Origin: Arthrobacter sp. Alg241-R88
GTDB taxonomy: Bacteria > Actinomycetota > Actinomycetes > Actinomycetales > Micrococcaceae
DNA length: 64,000 bases
Direction: 5' to 3'
NCBI RefSeq assembly: GCF_900537115.1
Contig: NZ_UNRG01000010.1
Location: forward strand, 1 to 64,000
Part shown: positions 15,500 through 23,932 of the stretch, piece by piece
Numbering within the stretch: the stretch's first letter is position 1
Layout of the letters: each line of letters opens with the position of its first letter
Position numbers and translations under genes: made by a program
Notes under the pieces: generated by a model
Told to the model about the DNA's origin: nothing
The model's database searches: none
What the model saw: the letters and a program-made list of their open reading frames with translations, nothing else

Positions 15500-16447
15500 T
15501 CAGCCCCCGCCGTCGAACCGCGCACTGCTGCTGCCCTGCGGCACCACAACGTGCACAACGTTGCGCTCGATGGTGAAATCGGTGGGCGTGGCAGTGACGA
15601 TCTCGCCGTCGAGGTTCACCGGCATGGGCGGCTCGGTAACCAGCCGGACACGCCGGCTGGTTAGGTGATAAACCCCGTCGCGTTCCACAAAGCTGCCGTC
15701 CTTCAGCAGCCGTGCGATCCTCACGTGCTCCCGCAGCGGCGCCCCGGGGATGGCATAGATATCAAGGGTGTGGTCATCAATCCCCGCCGTCGGCGAGACC
15801 GTGTTACCGCCGCCGTAGTGCCGGCCGTTGCCCACTGCCACCTGCAGCATGTCCTCGAGCTCCAGCGCTTCATGGTCCCCCTCGGGGAACTCGAGGCGGG
15901 CCCGGAACGGCCTGTGCCGGGCATAGGCGCGCACGGCGGCAACGCCGTAGGCCACCGGCCCGAGATACCGCTTCAGGCGGGGGCTGAGCGTCTCGGTGAC
16001 ACCGACCGAGAGGCCAACCGAAGCAACGTTCAGGAAGGGCTGGCCGTTCGCCCGCCCCAGGTCGATGTCCACCACCTTTCCGTCCGCGAGGGCAGCACAG
16101 GCACCGGCAAGATCGTTCGGTATCTCGAGCGTGCGGGCAAGATCGTTGGCGGTTCCCAGTGGAAGGACGCCGAGCACGATTCCGGTCCCTGCGAGCCGGC
16201 CGGCGGCGTAGGACACCGTCCCGTCACCGCCGCCGACAACCACCAGGTCGTGCCCGTCGGCCACCACCCTGTCCAGGGTTCCGGCCAGCTCTGCGCCGGA
16301 CAGCACGCGGTGCACGGATGTGACGGTCAGGCCCGCCCTTCGCAGTTTGTCCACTGCCGCCTCCGGCGCCGCCGCTGCCAGGCGTGCCCCTGCGTTTATC
16401 ACCACGGCAACGGAGTACGCCTCTCGGGCAAGCTTCATGGGGAACAT
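15500..16447 (-). CDS. Diacylglycerol kinase-family lipid kinase (YegS/DagK type)
   Basis: ATP-dependent lipid kinase; family members phosphorylate diacylglycerol or related lipids at the membrane. The 315 residues carry 'LVVVGGGDGTVSYAAG', the GGDGT nucleotide loop, and 'GVLPLGTANDLART', the second signature. A C-terminal beta-sandwich with 'VNLDGEIVTATPTDF' completes the fold. The length fits the family. It is divergent from the TfoX-N gene, with a GC-rich palindrome between them. Confidence 0.92.
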   Translation of the reverse strand: MFPMKLAREAYSVAVVINAGARLAAAAPEAAVDKLRRAGLTVTSVHRVLSGAELAGTLDRVVADGHDLVVVGGGDGTVSYAAGRLAGTGIVLGVLPLGTANDLARTLEIPNDLAGACAALADGKVVDIDLGRANGQPFLNVASVGLSVGVTETLSPRLKRYLGPVAYGVAAVRAYARHRPFRARLEFPEGDHEALELEDMLQVAVGNGRHYGGGNTVSPTAGIDDHTLDIYAIPGAPLREHVRIARLLKDGSFVERDGVYHLTSRRVRLVTEPPMPVNLDGEIVTATPTDFTIERNVVHVVVPQGSSSARFDGGG

Positions 16448-16514
16448 CCTAGGCTGGGTGGGCGGGAAATCCCTGAGCCGCCAGGCTGAAGGTTCGCACC
16501 GGGCAACGTAGGGC

Positions 16515-16545
16515 GTACGACGGCGGCGCGCGGGCGCCGTCGTAC
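16515..16545. repeat. GC-rich palindrome, TACGACGGCG family, copy 1
   Basis: Arms GTACGACGGCG (16515-16525) and its complement (16535-16545) with a nine-base GC-rich loop. Related palindromes occur at 23725-23754 and 32942-32971. This copy lies between divergent genes, so it is not simply a terminator. Confidence 0.6.
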
Positions 16546-16727
16546 CCCCTACTTCCCGACGTGGCTGGGACAGGAGTGAGACCGCAAGCCTGGTGCCGCA
16601 GGATCCCGCGGCCGTAGGATCTAGAAATGCTCACGCGAGTGTCACCGCTACCGAGGGAGTTATCCGTGATCGGCTACGCGCTTACTCTGCAATACGGCGG
16701 GCAGGACAACAGAGCGGGCGGCGGGCA

Positions 16728-17072
16728 ATGACAGCGGCCGCCCCGAGCCTGCGGGACGCCCTCGCGCAGAGGCTTCGAGACCTGCTGAGCTCATTCCAGA
16801 ACGTGCGTGAAGTGCGCATGTTCGGCGGCCTGTCCTTCATGGTGGATGACCGCATGGCTGTAGCGGCCGGCCGTAACGGGGACCTGCTGGTACGCACCGA
16901 TCCCGCCCTGTACGGCGACCTGCTCAAGCGAGGCGGAGAACCGGCTTACATGGGCAAGGCTCGTCCGATGGGCCCCGGATGGCTCACCGTGCCGTACGAA
17001 CGGATCCAGGACAGTGCGGAACTTGAATACTGGCTCAAGGTGGGCGTCGATTCCCGTAACGCGTCGAACTGA
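16728..17072 (+). CDS. TfoX/Sxy N-terminal domain protein
   Basis: A 114-residue protein consisting of a TfoX N-terminal domain: 'VREVRMFGGLSFMVDDRMAV' then 'LLVRTDP' and 'ARPMGPGWLTV'. The C-terminal TfoX domain is absent, as is usual for stand-alone actinobacterial members, whose function is not established. An in-frame extension upstream is not conserved, so the ATG at 16728 is chosen. Confidence 0.85.
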   Translation: MTAAAPSLRDALAQRLRDLLSSFQNVREVRMFGGLSFMVDDRMAVAAGRNGDLLVRTDPALYGDLLKRGGEPAYMGKARPMGPGWLTVPYERIQDSAELEYWLKVGVDSRNASN

Positions 17073-17098
17073 AGGTTCAGCCACGGCAGGACTTAGTA

Positions 17099-17632
17099 CT
17101 AGCGCGCGTAGCGGGACTTCATCATCGAGACACCGTCCCCGGCCAACTCGTCGCAGTACGTTTCGCGGCCGGCCATCGCCATGGTCAGTGCCAGGGTTGT
17201 CCCTGTGACTAACGGGCCGGAGCCGACTTGGAAGGGACCGTCGGTCGCTTCCAGGCGAAGACCCTTCACCGCGGAACGGCTGTTCACCGCGAAATCACGG
17301 GCGGCGTAGAACTGCGCCACCGCGGTGACGGCATCGGCTGCCGGGGTTCGTTGCAGCCCGAGCGGTCGACGTATGTCCTGGCTGTGCACAATAACTTCAC
17401 CCAGCCAAGCCGCTGTGTGCTTGGACGGCGCCTTGGTGCTCCTGATCACGGCCCGGAACCGGCTGAGCGTTTCGCTGGGGCTCGCGCCGCGCTGTTCTTC
17501 CAGGCGCCGCTGGTTGTGGAGATCGGCGTCGAACCGGGCCGCGAGAATGCTTCCCATCCAGCGGAGCGAGCCGATGCTCGCGGCCGCGGTCAGGTGGGCG
17601 ACGACTTCCTCCACCACCCACCGCCCGCACAA
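17099..17632 (-). pseudogene. N-terminally truncated mycothiol-dependent DinB/MDMPI-like protein
   Basis: The 177-residue frame begins at 'CGRWVVEEVVAHL', which is the middle of the first conserved block of the maleylpyruvate isomerase-like family (usually preceded by 40-50 residues ending in a CxGW motif). The metal-ligand histidine in 'VVAHL' and the E-x3-H pair in 'GEVIVHSQDIRRPLG' are kept. Only three bases separate the GTG at 17632 from the stop of the upstream MBL-fold gene, so no room remains for the missing helix. It is probably a deletion-truncated gene, although the rest of the domain is intact and could still be translated. Confidence 0.6.
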
Positions 17633-17635
17633 TGC

Positions 17636-18451
17636 TTAGTGCTCCCGGCGGGTCTCCTGCAGCCGCTTGATGAACCAGCGCGACTGCTCCGGCCCGTAGG
17701 GCAGGACGGGAATCGCCTTGGTCGCATCGGAGGGGGCCTCGCGGATGGAACGCTGGGCCTGGCGTACCGCCGTCGTCATGGTGTCCGCCATGGTCTTCAC
17801 GAACTGGTCGCTGCACGGCTTGCCGTGGCCGGGGATGAGGAATTCGTAGCGGTGGCGCAGCGCTGAGATGTGCCGGAGCGCGTCCGCCCATTCCTCCGGG
17901 TAGGAGTCCTCGAAGGACGGGTGGGCGCCCTGCTCCACGAGGTCGCCGACATAGAGGGTAGTGGGCGTGCCCACCAGCAGGTCGCCGTCGGTATGGCCCC
18001 GGCCCAGGTAGAAGAGGGTGGCGGTCAACCCGCCCAGGTCCACCAGCACCGGCTGGTCCTTCACGATGGCATTGGGCACCACGAGCTCCACGTCCTGGCC
18101 CTCGCCAGCTGACATCTCCGGTTCCAGGGTCCCCACGAAGCGGCGCTGGAGGTCCCCGCGTTCATCGATCTCCCGGGCGCAGTTCTGGTGCGCCCAGAAT
18201 TCGGTGACGCCCTCTGCCGCGAACACGGCGTTTCCGAAAAAGTGGTCGTAATGGGCGTGGGTGTTGACGACGACGAGCGGCAGCTGCGTCTTCTCCCGCA
18301 CCGCATCCAGGATCTCGCGCCCCTGGCGGGGGCCGCAGCCCGTATCGATCACCATGGCTCGCTCGGATCCGACTATGAGTCCGGTGTTCAGCAGCGAGCC
18401 TTCGGTGACCAGCACATAGTTGTCCGCGCCGACTTCGAGCCATTCCGACAT
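17636..18451 (-). CDS. MBL-fold metallo-hydrolase
   Basis: A 271-residue metallo-beta-lactamase-fold enzyme with the zinc motif 'THAHYDHFFG' and later ligands in 'LGRGHTDGDLLV', 'LYVGDLVEQG' and 'LIPGHGKPC'. It is predicted to be a cytoplasmic hydrolase; the substrate is unknown. The C-terminal 60 residues are helical. It runs straight into a truncated DinB-like gene on the same strand, and a decayed relative lies at 39885-40217. Confidence 0.9.
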   Translation of the reverse strand: MSEWLEVGADNYVLVTEGSLLNTGLIVGSERAMVIDTGCGPRQGREILDAVREKTQLPLVVVNTHAHYDHFFGNAVFAAEGVTEFWAHQNCAREIDERGDLQRRFVGTLEPEMSAGEGQDVELVVPNAIVKDQPVLVDLGGLTATLFYLGRGHTDGDLLVGTPTTLYVGDLVEQGAHPSFEDSYPEEWADALRHISALRHRYEFLIPGHGKPCSDQFVKTMADTMTTAVRQAQRSIREAPSDATKAIPVLPYGPEQSRWFIKRLQETRREH

Positions 18452-18565
18452 TGTTTCTCCGTACCTCCGGCAAAGCAGTGTTCGTTCGTCCAGGCGTCGA
18501 TTGTACCCACTGGCCCTTGGAGTTCCCGGGATGACCGCTGTTGCTGGTGCAGGAGTGTCCCAGTG

Positions 18566-19735
18566 CTAGTTCCTCGCCCAAATCGCTACCCAGTCAACGT
18601 AAACATGGCCGCTGGTCTGGGGTGCCGGGCAGCCTGTCAGGCACGACTCGGTCTGCAGGATGTAGCGCATCGGCTTGTTCGGGACCATTGACGTTGCAAC
18701 GCCGATGGACTTGCCATCAAGGAAGAATTCGATGCGCCCCGGACTCCACTCGGTGGTTGCCACATGCCAGTCCGTAAAGGGAACGTTGGGACGAAACACA
18801 TCGAATTGGTGGCTGCCGTCCCGGATGCCATGCAGGGCGGCGTAGATGACTGTGGAGAGGTCCCCTTCCGGGAAATCGATCTCGCCGTCCTGCGGCCACT
18901 GCTTGCTAACGGGCCAGAGCAGCCAGGCTACCTTGTAACCCGGGAGGGCGTCGGCTTTGAAGCGCACGGAGTAGCGCCCGTAAAGCTGGCTGTTGTAGGG
19001 CGGCACGGTGGCTCCTGCGAATCTCGGGGAGGGTGCCGCACCCATGGAGACACCGTTTTCCGAGTGCAGGAACATGTCCAGGACACCGTTGTGGACACTC
19101 AGGACCTTTGACGGGTAGTAGCCAGAGTTTCTCTGGCCCTTTTCCTGCGCCTGGGCATGGGTGTCCGGCGTGCCGTCCTTGTAGGTCTCGTGCCATCTCG
19201 AACCGTAGATGCCGGGAAAACCGCCAAGGGGCACGTCCCCGTCGGTGAAGTCCTCCACAAAGACCTGCTTCCAGCCCGGCAGGTCGCCCACCGGCAGGGA
19301 TTGGTCGAAGGACAAAGACATGGGTTTCGGAGCCGGATCAGAGCCGCCGTCCTTGGTCGGCTCCGGGGAGGCAGTTTCGGCAGTGGCTCCCGGAGGCCCG
19401 GCCTCGGCACTCGGCTGCAGAGAACTTGGATCAGAAGTCGGCTCCGGAGAAGGGGCATCCGTAGTGGGCTGCGCAGAGCGGGTTACCTGGGTCACTGGCT
19501 CTCCTCCTCCGCCTCCTCCTCGGCCCTCAGCAGCTTGGGTCCGCGGGGAAGTTGCAGCCACGCTGAGCGTGCTAATGGCGACCGCCAGGGAAACGACCAT
19601 CAGGAGGGCGCCGCCGGTCCGCGCACCCTTCTTGACCGCTTCGGTGGGTGACGTTTCCTCCTCAGGGACAAGATGCCGCGTCGTGCCGTGTCCGCCCAGC
19701 CAAGGAAAGAGGGAGTTGCGAGGGCTGTTTGCCAT
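18566..19735 (-). CDS. Secreted or anchored glycoside hydrolase family 16 protein
   Basis: A 389-residue protein with a membrane segment (about 40-62), a long Pro/Ser/Thr/Glu-rich linker (about 85-145) and a GH16 beta-glucanase fold. The catalytic box 'DGEIDFPEGD' (about 283-292) has the E-x-D-x2-E arrangement of the family. GGGAGG precedes the ATG at 19735; the longer frame to 19795 lacks this site. Family members cleave beta-1,3 or beta-1,3-1,4 glucans or galactans. Placed near acyltransferase and SGNH genes, it may trim or remodel extracellular polysaccharide (inference). A GTA-N5-TAC motif lies about 100 bases upstream. Confidence 0.88.
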   Translation of the reverse strand: MANSPRNSLFPWLGGHGTTRHLVPEEETSPTEAVKKGARTGGALLMVVSLAVAISTLSVAATSPRTQAAEGRGGGGGGEPVTQVTRSAQPTTDAPSPEPTSDPSSLQPSAEAGPPGATAETASPEPTKDGGSDPAPKPMSLSFDQSLPVGDLPGWKQVFVEDFTDGDVPLGGFPGIYGSRWHETYKDGTPDTHAQAQEKGQRNSGYYPSKVLSVHNGVLDMFLHSENGVSMGAAPSPRFAGATVPPYNSQLYGRYSVRFKADALPGYKVAWLLWPVSKQWPQDGEIDFPEGDLSTVIYAALHGIRDGSHQFDVFRPNVPFTDWHVATTEWSPGRIEFFLDGKSIGVATSMVPNKPMRYILQTESCLTGCPAPQTSGHVYVDWVAIWARN

Positions 19736-19834
19736 GGTGTCCTCCCGTCGTGGTGCGTGGGGGACTTTGGGCAACAACGGAGCGCCCGGCCTCATCCCCG
19801 TCTATTCAGCCTAGGAGGGTCGCCGCAGCAGGTC

Positions 19835-19849
19835 ACGAGTACCGAGTAC
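19835..19849 (-). promoter_or_regulatory. Palindromic motif GTA-N5-TACTCGT, copy E
   Basis: On the minus strand it reads GTA-CTCGG-TACTCGT, preceded by GA, 99 bases before the GH16 start. Orientation towards the gene matches copies A-D. Confidence 0.5.
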
Positions 19850-20016
19850 TCATATTGAGATTCAACTCCCACCCGGGTACTTGTTTTTTCCGCACGCAAC
19901 CCGGCGGCGCGGCCGCCGCCGTGCAAACCGCAGTTCGCCGTTCACCCACCCACGGCTTGTCGATGCATCGGCCAACGCCAAGGATGGCAAACTCCGTGAC
20001 GCTCCTGGCACCCGCC

Positions 20017-22155
20017 TCAGGGAAGCAAGGCTGCCGCCTCAGCAAGGGACCGACGCAGCCACAGGGCGTAGTTGGTGGAGATGTGCTGAGCATCCGCATG
20101 GGTTGCAAATCCCGATACAACCGCGGGACAGAGATACTGCGCGCACAACCAGGGAACAACGTCCACGTATGCTGCGCCACCGGCCTCGGCGACGCGCTTC
20201 TCCATCTCATTGTGTTCGGTGTCCACGGCGTAACTTCGCGGAGTGTGGCAGCGACGGACGTCGTCGAAATTTGATGTGACGCAGTCCTGGGGATCCTTTT
20301 CCGAGTACGCGATGTCCCCGATCACCACCACACGATCACTTATGGCGCTCAACGACTTTATGGTCGAGGCGAGGCCCTGCTCCCAGGCGGCGTGCGTGTT
20401 TTCTTTGTCGGGGCGCCCTTCCTTCTCAAGCCACGTACCCTGACGCTGACCCGAGATGAGGACGACGCTCGGGTTTAGTGCCTCAATCTTCGCCAGCGAC
20501 TCAGCACGGAATGCCTTGCACTCGGGATAATCACCCTTGCGCCTCGCGTTGTAGACCGAAAAGTCGGCTGGCGGACACGAGAACATCGAAAAGACTTCGA
20601 AGTGCCGCCCAAGTTCAGTGGCTGTCACGCCGAGCGGATCCGCCCACATCTCAGCGTGCGAGTCGCCATAGACCACCATTGTCCCGTTGCCGTTGGCGTC
20701 ACCGTAACGGCATGGGACTTTCCCTGTTGGGGCATCCAGGCCCCTTACGCAAGCATGTCGGTTGAAAAGGAACCTCCCAACAGGCGGCTCCGGCGTCCAC
20801 CCTGCAGCGTTTACGCCGTCAACCACGGCTTTTGCCACTTCATCAGCCGTCGGCAGGTCACTGCCGCGGGCAACTGGAAAATCGTCGTAGTTGTCTGTGG
20901 GGGAAGGCTTGGGGAGGACCGACACCAGAATGCTCGTGAGGCCCAGTGAAAGCGCCACCAGTGCGGCGCCGAAAGCCACACTGATTGATGGCCGGCGGGC
21001 CTTGAGCCAACTGGAGTTCCGTGCCGGAAATTCCACATATTTGAAGGTAACGACGGACAAGGCCAGCGCCACACCGACCAAGGCGAGCCCGGCGATCATC
21101 GTCAGTTCGGTTCCGAGCGATGCCGCGGCGAGGATCAGCACGGGCCAGTGCCACAGGTACAGCGAATACGAGAGCTTGCCAAGCCACTGCAGAGGTCCCC
21201 ACTGCAGGAGCACTTCGGCTCCTCGCTTCGGTGCGATTGTCCCGCCGATTATCACAAGAACCGTTCCGACAACCGGAAGAATAGCAGCGGACCCCGGGTA
21301 CCTCGTGAACTCGTCCAGTGTGAGGGATGCTGCCGCAATCGCGATGAGTCCAGACACACTCGTAACGGCAGCAAGAAGAACCGGCAGCCGCATGATGGCC
21401 GGTGTAAGCACGGCAAGAATTGCGCCAGCCGCAAGTTCCCATGCCCTCGTCAGGGGTGAGAAGTACGCCGCACTCGCGTTCTCCGTCGTCGCGTACACCG
21501 ACCACGCGAGGGAGGCGGCAATCGTGACAGCGAGGAGAAACGCCAGTCGCATGTGCAGCGGAACTCTGCGTCCGATCGCAGCGACCGCAATCATTGCGGC
21601 TGGCCAGAACAGGTAGAACTGCTCTTCTATGGCCAGTGACCAGTAGTGCTGTAGCGGGGATTGAGGAAGGTTACTGGCCCAGTAGTCCGTCCCTTGCGAG
21701 ATTTCGCGAAAATTACTGGCGAAAAGCGCTGCCCATAGCCCGTCTTCGGCGGTTCGAGCAGCACGCGAACCGCCGATCAGCGCGAAGGATGAAATAACTG
21801 TGACGGCGAGGACAAGAGTCGCGGCAGGCAGGATTCGCCGGGCCCGTCGTGCATAGAACCCCAAGATGGAGATCCGCCCGCCCCGTTCAGCGTTTTTGAG
21901 CAGGAGGCCGGTGATGAGGAAGCCGGAGACCACGAAGAAGACGTCGACACCGACGTAGCCTCCTTGCAGTCCCGGCACGCCTGCGTGGTCCAACACGACC
22001 AGTAGAACTGCGATCGCGCGAAGACCCTCTATATCCGGACGGAACGTGCGTGGAGCGGATGAAAGGCGAGCGGCTCCCTTTGGTGCGGGCTCACTCGTCT
22101 GTAGATGGCGTCCGCGTTTACGCGCGACGACATGGTTTCCCATGGCGCAATCCAC
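20017..22155 (-). CDS. Membrane O-acyltransferase with C-terminal SGNH domain (OafA/YrhL type)
   Basis: A 712-residue protein that transfers acetyl or other acyl groups to extracytoplasmic sugars. The N-terminal acyltransferase-3 domain opens with 'FRPDIEGLRAIAVLLVVLDH' and 'GVDVFFVVSGFLITGLL' and has about ten membrane segments (to about residue 400). The C-terminal SGNH domain carries 'VVYGDSHAEMW' with the nucleophile serine and 'FATHADAQHIS' with the Asp-His pair. This two-domain layout is standard for peptidoglycan and polysaccharide O-acetyltransferases. It is followed on the map by an SGNH hydrolase, suggesting acylation and deacylation of a surface glycan. Confidence 0.92.
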   Translation of the reverse strand: MDCAMGNHVVARKRGRHLQTSEPAPKGAARLSSAPRTFRPDIEGLRAIAVLLVVLDHAGVPGLQGGYVGVDVFFVVSGFLITGLLLKNAERGGRISILGFYARRARRILPAATLVLAVTVISSFALIGGSRAARTAEDGLWAALFASNFREISQGTDYWASNLPQSPLQHYWSLAIEEQFYLFWPAAMIAVAAIGRRVPLHMRLAFLLAVTIAASLAWSVYATTENASAAYFSPLTRAWELAAGAILAVLTPAIMRLPVLLAAVTSVSGLIAIAAASLTLDEFTRYPGSAAILPVVGTVLVIIGGTIAPKRGAEVLLQWGPLQWLGKLSYSLYLWHWPVLILAAASLGTELTMIAGLALVGVALALSVVTFKYVEFPARNSSWLKARRPSISVAFGAALVALSLGLTSILVSVLPKPSPTDNYDDFPVARGSDLPTADEVAKAVVDGVNAAGWTPEPPVGRFLFNRHACVRGLDAPTGKVPCRYGDANGNGTMVVYGDSHAEMWADPLGVTATELGRHFEVFSMFSCPPADFSVYNARRKGDYPECKAFRAESLAKIEALNPSVVLISGQRQGTWLEKEGRPDKENTHAAWEQGLASTIKSLSAISDRVVVIGDIAYSEKDPQDCVTSNFDDVRRCHTPRSYAVDTEHNEMEKRVAEAGGAAYVDVVPWLCAQYLCPAVVSGFATHADAQHISTNYALWLRRSLAEAAALLP

Positions 22156-22358
22156 TGGCCAGTGTCATCATGCCGCCCCTTTGCCCGACGTCTCTTACCG
22201 GCTCGTGCGGCCGACCGTACCGCTCTTTGCGGCCAGAATCAATGCATTTCCCCGGTTTGGGCGGCTGCCGCCACTCCCGCCAACAGGCGGGCCAGCCAGT
22301 ACGACGGCGGCGCTTCGCCAGGACTCATCGGCAATTGGTTCCCGCGAAGGCATCCGGC

Positions 22359-23168
22359 TTATCGGGTCAAACTGGACCAGGACTCCAAGAACTTCTCAGC
22401 CATGTACGCATGGCCGGCTGAGTTTGGGTGGGCGCCGTCAGCGTCGAAGCCCGGGCTGTTGGCAGTTGTGAACCAGCCGGCCTCGATGGCGTCAATGAAG
22501 GGAGCACCGGCAGCTGCGGCGCCGGCGCGGACGGCGCTGTTCACGCCACGCAGTTCCTCCGCGAGGGGCTGGGGCGCCGACGGTCCAAGCACCACCACCT
22601 GGACGCCCGGCCAGAACCTGCGAGCAGCCTCGATGGTCTGCGCCGTGGCAGCAGTGACTTCTTCAGCATTGGGGACCTGGGAATCGTTCTGTCCGCCCTG
22701 CAGAACGAGGACGTTGGGCACGAACGCGGGGTTGGCGGCAATTTCCCGCAAACGGATTTCGTACTCACCCGCAAGCTCGTCCTGCCCACCGCCGCCCCAG
22801 GCGAACCCAGTGCCGGACACGCCGTCAATATTGGTCGGGTATCCCAGCTGCCCGGCAACCAGGTAGGCCCACCCCCGGTCCGGCTGGTCGGCACCAACAC
22901 CGGCAGTGTACGAGTCGCCCATGATAAGGAGGACGGGCTCAGCTGGCAGCTCAATCCCCGGTTGCGGCGCGGTTGCAGTAGCCGAGAGTGCAGGAGCCGG
23001 AGAGGTGGGAGCCACAGACGCAGGAGCCGTAGGCGTTGCCACCGAAGCGCTTGCCGTCACAGGGACGGCCTCGCCTCCGCCCTGTGGGCCCATCAGGGCG
23101 ATAGCTGCCACCCCAAATGCGGCCACGGCCAGCACGAAAAGTGCGGCGTACTTGGTCCACTCCTGCAT
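22359..23168 (-). CDS. Membrane-anchored SGNH/GDSL hydrolase
   Basis: A 269-residue protein: N-terminal membrane segment (about 7-27), an Ala/Pro/Ser/Thr linker (about 35-75), then an SGNH esterase domain. Block I 'LIMGDSYTAGVG', block III 'LQGGQNDS' and block V 'DADGAHPNSAGH' supply the Ser, Gly/Asn and Asp-His residues. The ATG at 23168 (MQEWTK) places the anchor at the start. The likely activity is de-esterification of cell-surface or extracellular glycans. Confidence 0.88.
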   Translation of the reverse strand: MQEWTKYAALFVLAVAAFGVAAIALMGPQGGGEAVPVTASASVATPTAPASVAPTSPAPALSATATAPQPGIELPAEPVLLIMGDSYTAGVGADQPDRGWAYLVAGQLGYPTNIDGVSGTGFAWGGGGQDELAGEYEIRLREIAANPAFVPNVLVLQGGQNDSQVPNAEEVTAATAQTIEAARRFWPGVQVVVLGPSAPQPLAEELRGVNSAVRAGAAAAGAPFIDAIEAGWFTTANSPGFDADGAHPNSAGHAYMAEKFLESWSSLTR

Positions 23169-23409
23169 GCGCCCGCCGTTTCCCCTCACCGGCACATCGT
23201 ACCGGCGAGAGCCGCCCGTTTGGGGCTCGACCCGGGGTAATCAACGCGCGAAGAGCCCTGCAGACAGAGATTCGAAGCGGGGCTCTTCTCCTGCCTAGGT
23301 CCCGGCAGCTACAAGGGTTAACCAACCGTGACCTTCCTGCCGTTCCTTCGCCGGACAACAGCCGTTACTGTCGACTCCACCATCCGGATCGAACGGAAAA
23401 GAGGCGACG

Positions 23410-23700
23410 ATGAGCATCGACATCGAAATTGGTAGCAGCCTCAGCAACGAGGACGCGGCGCACTTTGCGGCCAAGACGGAAGTCATCACCACAGCGATGC
23501 AACGGGTAAGGGAAGCCCACGCAGCATACAGCTGGGCGTGGACGGACGAGATCCGCTGCCGGGGATGCAACGCCAGCCTCGACATACCTCTACTCGCCAG
23601 CACGAACGCCAACGCGGACAAGGCTTTTCAAGCACACCAGGCCGCCCAGCTGGATGCCTTGCTGGCTGCCGGCGGCACCGGCCCGGCAAACCGGACGTGA
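23410..23700 (+). CDS. Small duplicated protein with one CxxC (copy 1)
   Basis: A 96-residue protein, helical N-terminal half ('AAKTEVITTAMQRVREAHAA') followed by 'AWTDEIRCRGCNASL' and a C-terminal helix. The single CxxC could be half of a metal site. It differs from the copy at 32627-32926 by one residue (Asn13 versus Lys) over the first 89 positions, after which the C-termini diverge. AAAAGAGGCG precedes the ATG in both. The family is unknown to me; the strong conservation of both copies suggests a recent duplication or selection. Confidence 0.7.
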   Translation: MSIDIEIGSSLSNEDAAHFAAKTEVITTAMQRVREAHAAYSWAWTDEIRCRGCNASLDIPLLASTNANADKAFQAHQAAQLDALLAAGGTGPANRT

Positions 23701-23724
23701 AGACTTCCTGAAGCAGCTGTAGGC

Positions 23725-23754
23725 GTACGACGGCGGCGCGCGCCGCCGTCGTAC
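23725..23754. repeat. Perfect 30-base palindrome, TACGACGGCG family, copy 2
   Basis: Arms 23725-23739 and 23740-23754 are exact complements. It lies 25 bases after the small duplicated gene and could terminate it, but no T-run follows. Copies occur at 16515 and 32942. Confidence 0.65.
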
Positions 23755-23788
23755 TCCTCACCGTCCCTAGAGGTACTGCCACCTCGAC

Positions 23789-23931
23789 TGATGGAGCGTT
23801 TGGGTAAAACCAACTTCAAGTGAGAGAGCGTTTGGGAAAAACCGACATCAAGTGAGAGAGCGTTTGGGTAAAACCGACGTCGAGTGATGGAGCGTTTGAG
23901 AAAAACCGACGTTAGGTGAGAGAGCGTTTGG
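23789..23931. repeat. 32-base tandem repeat, 4.5 units
   Basis: Units begin at 23789, 23821, 23853, 23885 and (partial) 23917. Each starts TGA(T/G)(G/A)GAGCGTTTG followed by an A-rich run and ACCGAC. Spacing is exactly 32 bases with no spacers. The array fills the space between the duplicated small gene and the 3' end of the bkd operon. Confidence 0.85.
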
Positions 23932-23932
23932 C

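Larger units (their letters stand above)
23273..23756. repeat. ~480-base duplicated segment, copy 1
   Basis: This stretch, containing the small gene at 23410 with its promoter region and the palindrome after it, recurs at 32494-32972. Identity is nearly complete from about 23340 to 23680 and weaker at both ends. Confidence 0.75.

Noticed and set aside
23789-23931. Possible CRISPR array
   Set aside because: The 32-base units follow one another directly with no spacers, and no cas genes are near.
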